A stretch of 64,000 nt of DNA from Leptospiraceae bacterium (GTDB lineage Bacteria > Spirochaetota > Leptospiria > Leptospirales > Leptospiraceae), in NCBI GenBank assembly GCA_024233865.1, contig JACKPA010000017.1, positions 62,001 to 126,000 on the forward strand, in the 5' to 3' direction. Below, piece after piece: positions 48,122 through 56,276 of this stretch (its first letter is position 1; each line of letters starts with the position of its first letter). A program made the position numbers and the translations under genes. The notes under the pieces are model-generated. The model saw nothing but the letters and a program-made list of their open reading frames with translations. It ran no database searches and had not been told where the DNA came from.

Positions 48122-49234
48122 TTATAACTCTTTTCCACAAAAACGAACAAATTCTTTAGAAATGGCAACACCTTTTGTATAGCTTTCTCCCTTACCGTTA
48201 TAAATGACGGCAATGTTTAGGGTTTCCATAAGAGCTGTTTGATAAGAAAAAGTATAACATACCCTTTCGGCGTATTTGGATGGAATATTGTATTCCGATT
48301 CGATATCTTGTTGATCCATTCCGCAAAATTCATGTCCGATTTTGTGAATTTCTTCTATTGTTAGTTTATCACTTTTTGCCAAATTAAAAGTGGCAAACCA
48401 AGATGCACCCATTCCATAAACACGAGTACCTTTTGGTATCGGGTTATTTTGTACAAAGGATTTCATATCAGACCGACTAAAAATGTTGTTGTACACGAAT
48501 TTTTTACAATCCGAAAATAAATCATCTTTATAAGATACAACAGGTTGTTCGCAAAAGCGATTGAATACTCCAACAACTGATAACTTATCAAAAGAAACGT
48601 TACTACCTAATTTTTCACTAAATTTGATTAAGCTCTCCTCTACGGGAGAGTTTTTATAGGCTATTTGAATAGTTGCACCTCCAATTTCCAGTATACCATG
48701 GTTTGTACTGCTTGCAATTTGCTTGGCAGAATACCAGGCATACTCGGCTTCTTCGTCTCCGGTGATAACCTTTGTAGTAGAGGGTATTTTTTCTTTTTTG
48801 AAGTAATTGTCTATAGACTCCAAAATTGGCTTGTATTTATTTTCCGGATATTTTCGAAATCCTCCGGTGCCAATAAAGGTAGCTTGCACAATTTGATCTC
48901 GATATGTGGGATTAGAACTATTCAAATCGTCAAAACCATTTTGAATGACATCCAATCCCTTTTGGCTACCTAATTCTGCAATTCCATTTTCGGCTGGAAT
49001 TTGCTTGCATGTAGAATAATCATTTTCCAAACTTTTGGCTATACAAGCATTCGAGGTATTTTTGGTAATTTCATACAAACAAAACCTTGTACCAGATGAG
49101 CCGGCATCAATTACGAGGTGCAATTTTTGATTCTGTTTACTTTTTGTAAGACTGTCGGTTATATTCGTTATGGTTCGACAAGATAAAAGCGTAAAAAAAG
49201 ATATTAGTATCGTAAAAACCTGAATGAATAACAA
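48122..49234 (-). CDS. Lipoprotein nucleoside phosphatase of the GDA1/CD39 (apyrase) family
   Basis: 370 residues. A leader (VFTILISFFTLLSC) ends in a spirochaete-style lipobox, LLSC, with lipidation at Cys19. The apyrase conserved regions follow in order: IDAGSSGTRF, ATFIGTGGFR, ITGDEEAEYAW and EIGGATIQIAY. Members hydrolyse nucleoside tri- or diphosphates; the family is mainly eukaryotic, and bacterial cases such as those of Legionella act in host cells. The TTG at 49234 is supported by AAGGAG 6 nt upstream. It is the last gene of the fliS run, 24 bp after the J-domain gene. As a lipoprotein it should sit on the periplasmic side or the outer surface. Confidence 0.88.
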   Translation of the reverse strand: MLFIQVFTILISFFTLLSCRTITNITDSLTKSKQNQKLHLVIDAGSSGTRFCLYEITKNTSNACIAKSLENDYSTCKQIPAENGIAELGSQKGLDVIQNGFDDLNSSNPTYRDQIVQATFIGTGGFRKYPENKYKPILESIDNYFKKEKIPSTTKVITGDEEAEYAWYSAKQIASSTNHGILEIGGATIQIAYKNSPVEESLIKFSEKLGSNVSFDKLSVVGVFNRFCEQPVVSYKDDLFSDCKKFVYNNIFSRSDMKSFVQNNPIPKGTRVYGMGASWFATFNLAKSDKLTIEEIHKIGHEFCGMDQQDIESEYNIPSKYAERVCYTFSYQTALMETLNIAVIYNGKGESYTKGVAISKEFVRFCGKEL

Positions 49235-49258
49235 ATTAGCTCCTTAAATAACCATTAA

Positions 49259-49747
49259 TTATTTTAACCAAACATCAATTCTTTCTATAGATTCTTTTGC
49301 ATCATAAATCCAAATAGAAGTTGGGAAATCATAAATAATTTTCAAATACAATTCTTTTGACTTTTCTAATTTTTTTCTCAGAACCGCCAGTTCCGGATTA
49401 TTTTGTTCTAGCAGCTGAAGAGTGCTGCCATCTCTAGACTTAAAATAATCTAAAATGGCTTTGCTTTCAATATTTTTAGCGTCTTTGTAAATTTCATACT
49501 CTTTTTTCGAAGCGAGTTTTTTAGGTTTTTCATTAGGAGACATTTTTTTTTGGGATTCAATGTATTTGTCTAATATCTCTTTGTATTTTATTAATTGAAC
49601 GAACAAAACTTCTGAGGTGTATTCTCCTCTATCAGGATGAAATTTAAGCGCTAGGGTATGGAAGTTCCTTTTTAATTCTGTTTCTTCAAAATCCAAATCC
49701 AAATTAAAAAAATCTAATGCTTCCCGCAAAAGTTCATCATTTTTCAA
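49259..49747 (-). CDS. J-domain (DnaJ-like) protein
   Basis: 162 residues. The N-terminal J domain (about 8-58) keeps the HPD motif in LALKFHPDRGEYTSE, needed to stimulate DnaK. The rest is a charged coiled-coil with no G/F-rich or zinc domain. It is therefore a specialised co-chaperone rather than DnaJ itself. It overlaps the coiled-coil gene of the fliS run by 11 nt and leads into the apyrase gene, so it may recruit Hsp70 to flagellar or secreted clients. Confidence 0.85.
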   Translation of the reverse strand: MKNDELLREALDFFNLDLDFEETELKRNFHTLALKFHPDRGEYTSEVLFVQLIKYKEILDKYIESQKKMSPNEKPKKLASKKEYEIYKDAKNIESKAILDYFKSRDGSTLQLLEQNNPELAVLRKKLEKSKELYLKIIYDFPTSIWIYDAKESIERIDVWLK

Positions 49748-50111
49748 TTTCTTCCAAATTCCTGTTTAAATATGTTGATAACTGCCTTTTTACACTAATT
49801 TGGTTTAGCTCAAATCTATATTCGTCCAAAACCGCTTCTAGGCTCTGGTGAACATTTTCATGGATTAAAATAACTTCTTCTAACAAATTGATAACATCAT
49901 TTTTTATTTTTAATTCTGTCTTTTCATCCAAAAAAACTAGTTTTTCATCTATTTGGGCTATTTCATAAGCTATTTGTTCACCTGTGTTTATCAATTTAAA
50001 AGCAGACTCCCAATCTTTATTTAGTAGTAGTATGCTCTGTCTTTTGTAATTTTCTTTTAATTGGTTTAGCTTATCCCATTTTAATTGTAATAGTTTTTGA
50101 ATTTCCATCAA
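49737..50111 (-). CDS. Coiled-coil protein next to fliS, possible flagellar chaperone
   Basis: 124 residues, nearly all helix (LLQLKWDKLNQLKENYKR and similar, IKNDVINLLEEVILIHENVHQ). Size, helical content and position directly after fliS fit the FliT/FlgN group of export chaperones, but these are too diverged for me to confirm by eye. It overlaps fliS by 4 nt and the J-domain gene by 11 nt. Confidence 0.65.
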   Translation of the reverse strand: MMEIQKLLQLKWDKLNQLKENYKRQSILLLNKDWESAFKLINTGEQIAYEIAQIDEKLVFLDEKTELKIKNDVINLLEEVILIHENVHQSLEAVLDEYRFELNQISVKRQLSTYLNRNLEEIEK

Positions 50112-50569
50112 CCTTGGATGGATAAACGAGAACCTTTTGACGGGTCAGCTACGGTTGGTGTTGGAATACGAGTATTTCCTTCATTTTTTGCAATTTCATC
50201 CCAAGCAGTTTTTAAATTGGATAGATAACCCTTAATTTCTTGTAGTATCTTTTTATCCTTATTGATATTTGCTTCCAAAAGTCTTCTTTTGATATAAATA
50301 TAAATACTGAGTAAATCGGAAGCCATCTTTCCACCCCTATCCATATTCAGTGAACTCATGAGTTCGGAAATAATATCTTGGCATTTGATAATATTCACAT
50401 TTACAACATCATAGGTTCTAGGCTCCATATTTTCAATGGCAAGGTTTAAGAATCTGATAGATCCCTCATAAAGCATTACAATAAGCTTTCCTTGGTTCAC
50501 AGTAGAAATCTCATTTGCTTTGTATGAGTTATAGCCGGATGTACCGGACGATTTTCGGACTAGTGACAT
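50108..50569 (-). CDS. fliS: FliS, flagellin export chaperone
   Basis: 153 residues. FliS blocks premature flagellin polymerisation by binding its C-terminus. The family pattern is clear: a start with YNSYKANEISTVNQGKLIVMLYEGSIRFL, then YDVVNVNIIKCQDIISELMSSLN and the segment SIYIYIKRRLLEANINKD. The C-terminal tail (about 25 residues) looks disordered. First gene of the run to the apyrase lipoprotein; 110 bp upstream is purN on the other strand. Confidence 0.93.
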   Translation of the reverse strand: MSLVRKSSGTSGYNSYKANEISTVNQGKLIVMLYEGSIRFLNLAIENMEPRTYDVVNVNIIKCQDIISELMSSLNMDRGGKMASDLLSIYIYIKRRLLEANINKDKKILQEIKGYLSNLKTAWDEIAKNEGNTRIPTPTVADPSKGSRLSIQG

Positions 50570-50679
50570 ATTTCGCTCCTACAATATATTTCGACAAAAC
50601 GGAGTAATTGCTTTAAAGATTGTACCTCATTCTATAATTTTTGATTTTTAAAAATTTGCCACTCATTAATTATAGATAT

Positions 50680-51285
50680 ATGGAAAAAAGAATCGTATTC
50701 TTAGCCTCTGGTAGAGGGAGCAACTTTCAGGTTATTATGGAAAAAATAAAGGAAAAGCAAATAAAAGCAAATCCAATATCACTTATTACCGATAATCCAG
50801 ATGCTTTTTGCTTGGAAACTGCTAAAAAATTCAATTTGAGTAGCAGAATCCTATCGTATAAAAACTACCCTAAGTTAGAATTTAATGAAAAATTAGAAGA
50901 ATTGATTGATAAAGACAAACCTGACTTAATCGTAGCTGCCGGATTTATGAAAATATTACCAAATTCCATAGTTTCCAAGTATAGGTACAAAATCATTAAT
51001 ATTCATCCGTCTTTACTTCCTTCTTTCCCAGGTCTTCATGCACAACAACAAGCTCATTCTTATGGAGTTAAATTTTCCGGTTGTACTACACATTTTGTGG
51101 ATGAAGGAGTGGATACGGGTCCTATTATCATGCAAGAAATTGTGCCTATAGTTCCAAATATGACAGAGGAAGATTTGACCAAAGCCATACTTGTAAAAGA
51201 ACACCAAATTTTTCCCAAGACCATTCAATACTTTTGTGAAGATAAAATTGTGGTTTCCGGTAGAAAGTGTAATATAAAAATATGA
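50680..51285 (+). CDS. purN: Phosphoribosylglycinamide formyltransferase
   Basis: Transfers a formyl group from 10-formyl-THF to GAR in purine synthesis. 201 residues from the ATG at 50680; an ATG at 50641 would add an unlikely leader. Family blocks are VFLASGRGSNFQVI, the catalytic region INIHPSLLPSFPG with the active His, and HFVDEGVDTGPIIMQ with the active Asp. It overlaps the DUF1569-like gene by 4 nt. Confidence 0.95.
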   Translation: MEKRIVFLASGRGSNFQVIMEKIKEKQIKANPISLITDNPDAFCLETAKKFNLSSRILSYKNYPKLEFNEKLEELIDKDKPDLIVAAGFMKILPNSIVSKYRYKIINIHPSLLPSFPGLHAQQQAHSYGVKFSGCTTHFVDEGVDTGPIIMQEIVPIVPNMTEEDLTKAILVKEHQIFPKTIQYFCEDKIVVSGRKCNIKI

Positions 51286-51731
51286 AAGCCAGAAACCTTT
51301 ATTTTACTAAATTTTCCGAAGCAGAAAGAGAAATATCTAGTTTAAAGGATAAAAAAATTCAAACCTACGGGAAATGGAGTTATTACCAGATTTTAACTCA
51401 TCTAGCTGACGGGTTGGAATACACTTTAAAAGGAGAAAACCCAAAGTGGTATTTTCCGGTTATTATCCAAAATACTATTGGGAAATTGATGTTAAATAGA
51501 ATTCTTAGACAAAAATCTATGCCCCCAGGGCTTCCTAATCTAATTAAAAAGAATACTGTTATTTACGGAGATGAAAAGGAAGCTTATAAAAGACTTATAA
51601 AAGTTATGGAAGAATTTAAATCTTTTTCCGGAGAATTTAAACCACATCCCGTTTTTGGAAAAATGACAAAAGGGGAGTGGTATTTATTACATACCTGCCA
51701 CTTTGCCAATCACCTGAGTTATATAAAGTAA
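51282..51731 (+). CDS. DUF1569-like protein (DinB-type four-helix fold)
   Basis: 149 residues. The segments WSYYQILTHLADGLEYTLKG and the C-terminal PVFGKMTKGEWYLLHTCHFANHLSYI match the DUF1569 pattern, with the three His residues of the DinB/YfiT metal site. No activity is known for the group. Coupled to purN by a 4-nt overlap, but the link may be only positional. Confidence 0.78.
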   Translation: MKARNLYFTKFSEAEREISSLKDKKIQTYGKWSYYQILTHLADGLEYTLKGENPKWYFPVIIQNTIGKLMLNRILRQKSMPPGLPNLIKKNTVIYGDEKEAYKRLIKVMEEFKSFSGEFKPHPVFGKMTKGEWYLLHTCHFANHLSYIK

Positions 51732-51800
51732 TCCGGACAGTCGGTAAACAAAAACGTTTTTATCTTGAATTAAAAATTAAAGGTTTTAATTTGTTCCAAA

Positions 51801-53048
51801 ATGGAAAAGTTGAAATTCAAGCGTCCCAAAGAGCCGGTGTTAATTGTAGATGACAATAAAGCTATGACTGCTGTTCTGTCAAAATATTGTCAATTATTAG
51901 ATATTGAATATGAAATTGCTTTTAATGGAAAAGAAGGGTTATCTTTAGTAAAAAAAACAAACTTTTCCATTTTTATAGTGGATTTAATGATGCCTGTAAT
52001 GGACGGAAAGACGTTTATAAAAGAGATAAAAAGTGTTTTACCGGACGCTGTTATTATAGTTCAAACAAGCAATAATGACCCAAAAACCATTATAGAAATT
52101 ATGAAGCTAAACGTTTTTGATTATATGCTAAAACCCATTGATTCGGAAGTTTTTAAACAAGTCATCCTTAAGAGTCTAGAACACAAAGCTTTATTGGATT
52201 TTAAAAATTTACACCAATTGTACGCAGAAAAAAAGGTACAAAGCCAAATTGATTGGCTTCTTTACAAAGAAACTTTGCTAGTAAAAGATCAAGTTAAACA
52301 AAATACCTCTCCTATTTTAAACTTACATACTTCTTTGAATTCAGGAGCCGGAATTGGCACTCTGGTAACTATCTTGGATTTGGTAAAAGCTACTGTAGAA
52401 AAAAAAGATAACAAATATACGGTTGATGCTGAATATTTAGACATATTATTTGAGAATGGTGAATACTGTAAAAAGCAGATTCACTCTTTATCCGAGTTTT
52501 CCAACGTTTTGAATACAAAATTTGAATTGCGAGCATCAACAAGTCTTCAATTGCTAGATAGGATTTATAAACTGAAAAACGATTCGCAAGAGTTGTTTGC
52601 TCAAAAGAAAATTGAGTGTATTCTGCCGGAAGAAGTGAAAAAATGCAATATAGCCATTAACGAAAATACAATCCTTCTTGCGATACATGAAATTTTTGTA
52701 AACGCCTATAAATATTCACCTCCGGATAGCAAAATCTTTTTGTTAACCAATATTAAAGACGGATATTTTTGGTTGTCTATTAAAAATTCCGTTGATCTTA
52801 GCTCCGGATTCGGTATTCCGGCAGAATATGAACATTTGGTCACAGAGCCTTTTTTTAGATTGGTTCAGGTTGTGGACGAATCTGTTGTGGGTTTTGAAAA
52901 ATTTAGCATTGGACTCGGCTTGACAGCCGTTGATTTTATCCTAAAGAAACACAATGGATTATTTTTTATCCACGAAATGATGGACCACACCCAAAGGACA
53001 AGCTCCAAAAGTGTATTTGCTGAAATTTTACTTCCTTATACTTTATAA
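51801..53048 (+). CDS. Atypical receiver-GHKL protein B (paralogue of the gene at 42856)
   Basis: 415 residues, the same length and layout as its paralogue. The receiver domain has DDNK and the acceptor in IFIVDLMMPVMDG. The helical part carries NLHTSLNSGAGIG. The ATPase domain reads IHEIFVNAYKYSP, then IKNSVDLSSGFGIPAEYEHLV and IGLGLTAVDFIL, again with Asn in the G1 box. The shared NLxTSxxxGAGxG motif sits where a DHp helix should carry its His; the His here aligns with Arg in the paralogue. Stands alone between the purN pair and a palindromic repeat. Confidence 0.85.
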   Translation: MEKLKFKRPKEPVLIVDDNKAMTAVLSKYCQLLDIEYEIAFNGKEGLSLVKKTNFSIFIVDLMMPVMDGKTFIKEIKSVLPDAVIIVQTSNNDPKTIIEIMKLNVFDYMLKPIDSEVFKQVILKSLEHKALLDFKNLHQLYAEKKVQSQIDWLLYKETLLVKDQVKQNTSPILNLHTSLNSGAGIGTLVTILDLVKATVEKKDNKYTVDAEYLDILFENGEYCKKQIHSLSEFSNVLNTKFELRASTSLQLLDRIYKLKNDSQELFAQKKIECILPEEVKKCNIAINENTILLAIHEIFVNAYKYSPPDSKIFLLTNIKDGYFWLSIKNSVDLSSGFGIPAEYEHLVTEPFFRLVQVVDESVVGFEKFSIGLGLTAVDFILKKHNGLFFIHEMMDHTQRTSSKSVFAEILLPYTL

Positions 53049-53055
53049 ATTTCCT

Positions 53056-53159
53056 GTAGAGGCTGTGTAAAAAGTCAGTTTTTGCTCCCTTCGGCTACGC
53101 TCAGGGAGCGTTTGGACATTGAGCGTAGTCGAAATGTTCCTTATTACACAACCCCCTAC
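53056..53159. repeat. Palindromic intergenic repeat element
   Basis: A 104-bp element between two convergent genes. Outer arms are GTAGAGGCTGTGTAA (53056-53070) and TTACACAACCCCCTAC (53144-53159). Inside, TTCGGCTACGCTCA (53090-53103) pairs with TGAGCGTAGTCGAA (53120-53133) at 13 of 14 positions. A second, competing hairpin GCTCCCT/AGGGAGC lies at 53084-53109. It is richer in GC than its surroundings. The ACGCTCA/TGAGCGT core resembles dispersed repeats known from many bacterial genomes. It may also act as a bidirectional terminator. Confidence 0.75.
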
Positions 53160-53167
53160 GCATTATG

Positions 53168-54919
53168 CTAAATTTTTTGAATACCTATCCAAAGGTTTTG
53201 AGGCTGTAGAGTAAAGGCTAAATTCTCGGTAACTTTTTTATCCATATCTCTCGAAAAATGAAATTGGTTAATGAGCATGGAAAGTAATAATTTTATTTCG
53301 GTTAATGCGAGGTTTCTTCCCGGACAAAATCTTGGTCCCGATCCAAAAGGCATGGTATGGTTTGCGTTGTGCTTTTCACTGGGCTTCACACTTCTTAACC
53401 ATCTTTCCGGATCAAACTCTAAAGCATTTGTGAAATTTTCTTCGAGCTTTCCCGCATAAGATAAGGACAAGAAAAAGATGGTTCCTGCCGGAATAAAAAC
53501 AGAATTTAACACATAGTCTTTCTTTGACTCTAGTAGCATCATTGGAGCTACCGGTTTTAGTCTTAGCGTTTCCATTGTGACTGCTTCCAGGTATTTTAAC
53601 TTTTCCAACTTCTCTATGGAATTAAAACTTTCCGTATCTTGAAAAATAAGATTCACTTCTTCTCTAATTTTATTTTGGATTTTAGGATATTTTGTTATGT
53701 AGTACATTATCCATGCGAGAGTATTGGCTGTTGTATCTTCTCCAGCTAGCAGAAGAGTCATTACATTACTCATTATTTCATGATCGGTTACCTGACTGCC
53801 TTCCGTTTCATTCTTTGCAAGGATTGTTTCCAAAAAATTTTGTGGTGAAGACATAAGAGAAGGATTTTCTTTTAGACGAGTTCTTGCTGCCTCTGTAAAC
53901 TCTTGAACGATTTTTTTTATTTCGGATAGGGCTTTATCCAATTTTCTATCTTCGGAAAATTTAATATACTTCCAATAGGGAAAAATTGAATTCAATCGTT
54001 TGGCAAGCATGGGAAACACGATTTCCAATTTTTTTTGCAAGGGGTCAGTTTCTTTTTCTATAGTATTCATATCATACCCAAATGCAAAATTGGTTGTAAT
54101 ATCAACCGTAAACCTCATAAATTCTTTTTGAATTTCTATGGATTGGTCTTTCAGGTTTGACCACCTAAGTATCATTCTTTTGGCTATAACTGACATTTGG
54201 TTTAAAAATCCCTTTACACGAACGGGTGAAAGAGCAGACATAACATATTGCCTCTGTCTTCTCCAAGAATCTCCTTCTGCCGTAAAAACTCCTTGAATTC
54301 CCATATCTTTTAAGCAGGAGTCCAATTTGCTGGTTCTCCTAAAGTATTCCGGTCTATTTTTCAATACTTCTTGTATCAATTCGGGATCGGATAATACAAT
54401 GGCAGTTTTCCGCAGTAAGCGAATTGTAAAAATTCCATTGTATTGTGAACTCCAATCTTCTAGAGTTTTGTGGAGAGTTGTGAATTTTAGTTTGGAGATA
54501 TTTCCTGTAAAAAAATTCCCGGGAACTGCCGGAAGAGATTTTATGTTTTTATATGACTCTTTAGGGACAAAGGTTAATTGAGTTTGTAAATCTCTCCATT
54601 TTTGTAATGAATGTGAAATTATAAATATTTCTTCTCCTTTGATTTCGTAAGGAAAAGAAGTTAAGCAAATATTATCAGTTCCGACTTTCTTTCCGCTACT
54701 AATGTCATATTCCCAACCATGCAAGCTACATTTGAGATTTTTTCCAATAAGTGTTCCGGTTGCAAGAGTAGCATTTTTATGCGGGCATAGTCCTTGAAAA
54801 ATATAAAATATCCCACTTTCTTGCAATAGTATCAAATCAACACCTTCTACGTTGATTGCTAGAATTTGTCCTTCTAATACATCAGAAATATTTGCAATTT
54901 TTAGCAATTCAGAAGCCAT
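53168..54919 (-). CDS. Rieske [2Fe-2S] domain fused to cytochrome P450
   Basis: 583 residues. An N-terminal Rieske domain (about 1-100) has the cluster ligands C45, H47, C64 and H67 (CPH and CSLHGW). The P450 occupies about 130-583: I-helix LLAGEDTTANTLAW (near 390), ExxR in METLRLKP, and the haem loop FGSGPRFCPG with the thiolate Cys at 532. The Rieske part could pass electrons to the haem or anchor a reductase; most P450 fusions use other redox domains. No ferredoxin or reductase gene lies nearby. Substrate unknown. Divergent from an acyltransferase gene (163-bp shared upstream region), which hints at lipid or polyketide modification. Confidence 0.9.
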   Translation of the reverse strand: MASELLKIANISDVLEGQILAINVEGVDLILLQESGIFYIFQGLCPHKNATLATGTLIGKNLKCSLHGWEYDISSGKKVGTDNICLTSFPYEIKGEEIFIISHSLQKWRDLQTQLTFVPKESYKNIKSLPAVPGNFFTGNISKLKFTTLHKTLEDWSSQYNGIFTIRLLRKTAIVLSDPELIQEVLKNRPEYFRRTSKLDSCLKDMGIQGVFTAEGDSWRRQRQYVMSALSPVRVKGFLNQMSVIAKRMILRWSNLKDQSIEIQKEFMRFTVDITTNFAFGYDMNTIEKETDPLQKKLEIVFPMLAKRLNSIFPYWKYIKFSEDRKLDKALSEIKKIVQEFTEAARTRLKENPSLMSSPQNFLETILAKNETEGSQVTDHEIMSNVMTLLLAGEDTTANTLAWIMYYITKYPKIQNKIREEVNLIFQDTESFNSIEKLEKLKYLEAVTMETLRLKPVAPMMLLESKKDYVLNSVFIPAGTIFFLSLSYAGKLEENFTNALEFDPERWLRSVKPSEKHNANHTMPFGSGPRFCPGRNLALTEIKLLLSMLINQFHFSRDMDKKVTENLAFTLQPQNLWIGIQKI

Positions 54920-55031
54920 AAGCTTGTGTCCCCCTATACCGCTTAAACATGGTTGTTAGAACTAAATATTTTTAAATGCTAAACATCAATTAAAAAAATT
55001 TGAAAGATTACTACAGTATAAGGTAAGTTTC

Positions 55032-55062
55032 TTGACCTGTACTTTCCCTAATTTATTACTAT
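55032..55062 (+). promoter_or_regulatory. Putative promoter of the acyltransferase gene
   Basis: TTGACC (55032-55037), 19-bp spacer, TACTAT (55057-55062, four of six consensus bases). Transcription would start near 55069, 14 nt before the ATG. The long spacer makes it weak or activator-dependent. Confidence 0.35.
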
Positions 55063-55082
55063 AAACCAAAAACGGTAATTGC

Positions 55083-56258
55083 ATGAGAGCTAAATTATTA
55101 GATCAATTTGTGGCAAAAAATCAGAAATTTTTTATTCAGTATGGTGGTCAGGGCGTTCCATATCTGATGGAAATTGCCAAGTTCAAAAAAACAGAGGAGA
55201 GCTTAAAAAGTTTTTTTGATTTTACCTTTAAAACTCTCAAAGAAATTGAAAATGAAATGGGTGGTAAATCAAACCCTCTAATTGAGCAAGGATTGGATTT
55301 GCAATCTTGGATAGAAAACATAAAATCCGCACCACCTCAAAAATATTTGTTTCGGGTGAGTATTTCCGGTCCGATGATATTTATCTTACAAACCATCAAC
55401 TATTTATTATTTACCAATCGCGGTTATCCTGTTTCGGAAACGTTAGGAGTTACAGCTGGAGTAACCGGACACAGCCAAGGTATGTTGTCAGCTATTCTTT
55501 TTTCACTTGGTGGAGAGGGGGAGCAATTCTACCAGCACTATTATAAACTTTTAAAGTATATTTCTTATATGGGTTATCGTGCTCAGGAAGCATATCCGAA
55601 TTTTGAAATCTCTCCGGAATTAGTGGCAGAATTTGAAAAAGCGGGAATCTCCTCACCTTCTCCTATGGCTGCTTGTATAGGATACAGGAGAGAAGAATTA
55701 ATGGAAAAAGTAGAAACTTTTAACAAAGAAAGGGCTTATTCCGATACCAATAAAATTTACATTAGTTTGTACAATACCTATCAATCCATGGTATTATCAG
55801 CAAAACCCTTATCTCTTTTGGAATTTTATAAAGAATACCAAGCAGAAATGAAAAGTAAAAACTTTCAATTCGTTTTTTTGAAAACGACTGCTCCTTTTCA
55901 TAGTGTATTATTAAAAAGCGGTTGGGACAAATTAAAATTAGACGCAGAAAAAATGGGTTTTCATTACAAAGGTAGTGATCTGAAAGTTCCTGTTTACTCT
56001 ATCCATGGAGGGAAAAATCTACAAACCTTTCCAGTTTTAGCCGAAAAATTGTTTTTTGATATGGTTGTAAATACTCTCTATTGGGACAATGCAATAAAAT
56101 ATGCGTTTGAAGATTCATCCGTAGAGGCAATTATAGATTTTGGTCCCGGTCAGGCAATTGCCAGAAGTTCGGCAGAACTATTGGCGAAAAACGGAGCTGT
56201 GTCTAAGAAGGTATTAAGCCTGGCAAATCCGACTGATTGGAAAGTGCTTTTTGAATAA
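55083..56258 (+). CDS. Stand-alone acyltransferase of the FAS/PKS AT type
   Basis: 391 residues. The active-site elbow VTGHSQGMLSAILFS (about residues 137-151) has the GHSQG form of FAS beta-subunit and type I FAS acyltransferases, and the catalytic His lies in TTAPFHSVLL. The C-terminal DFGPGQAIARSS is also typical. It should load an acyl or malonyl group onto a carrier; no ACP is encoded nearby. It is divergent from the Rieske-P450 gene and is followed 18 bp later by a chemoreceptor gene on the same strand. Confidence 0.85.
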   Translation: MRAKLLDQFVAKNQKFFIQYGGQGVPYLMEIAKFKKTEESLKSFFDFTFKTLKEIENEMGGKSNPLIEQGLDLQSWIENIKSAPPQKYLFRVSISGPMIFILQTINYLLFTNRGYPVSETLGVTAGVTGHSQGMLSAILFSLGGEGEQFYQHYYKLLKYISYMGYRAQEAYPNFEISPELVAEFEKAGISSPSPMAACIGYRREELMEKVETFNKERAYSDTNKIYISLYNTYQSMVLSAKPLSLLEFYKEYQAEMKSKNFQFVFLKTTAPFHSVLLKSGWDKLKLDAEKMGFHYKGSDLKVPVYSIHGGKNLQTFPVLAEKLFFDMVVNTLYWDNAIKYAFEDSSVEAIIDFGPGQAIARSSAELLAKNGAVSKKVLSLANPTDWKVLFE

Positions 56259-56276
56259 AGGAACAGGAACGGTAAA

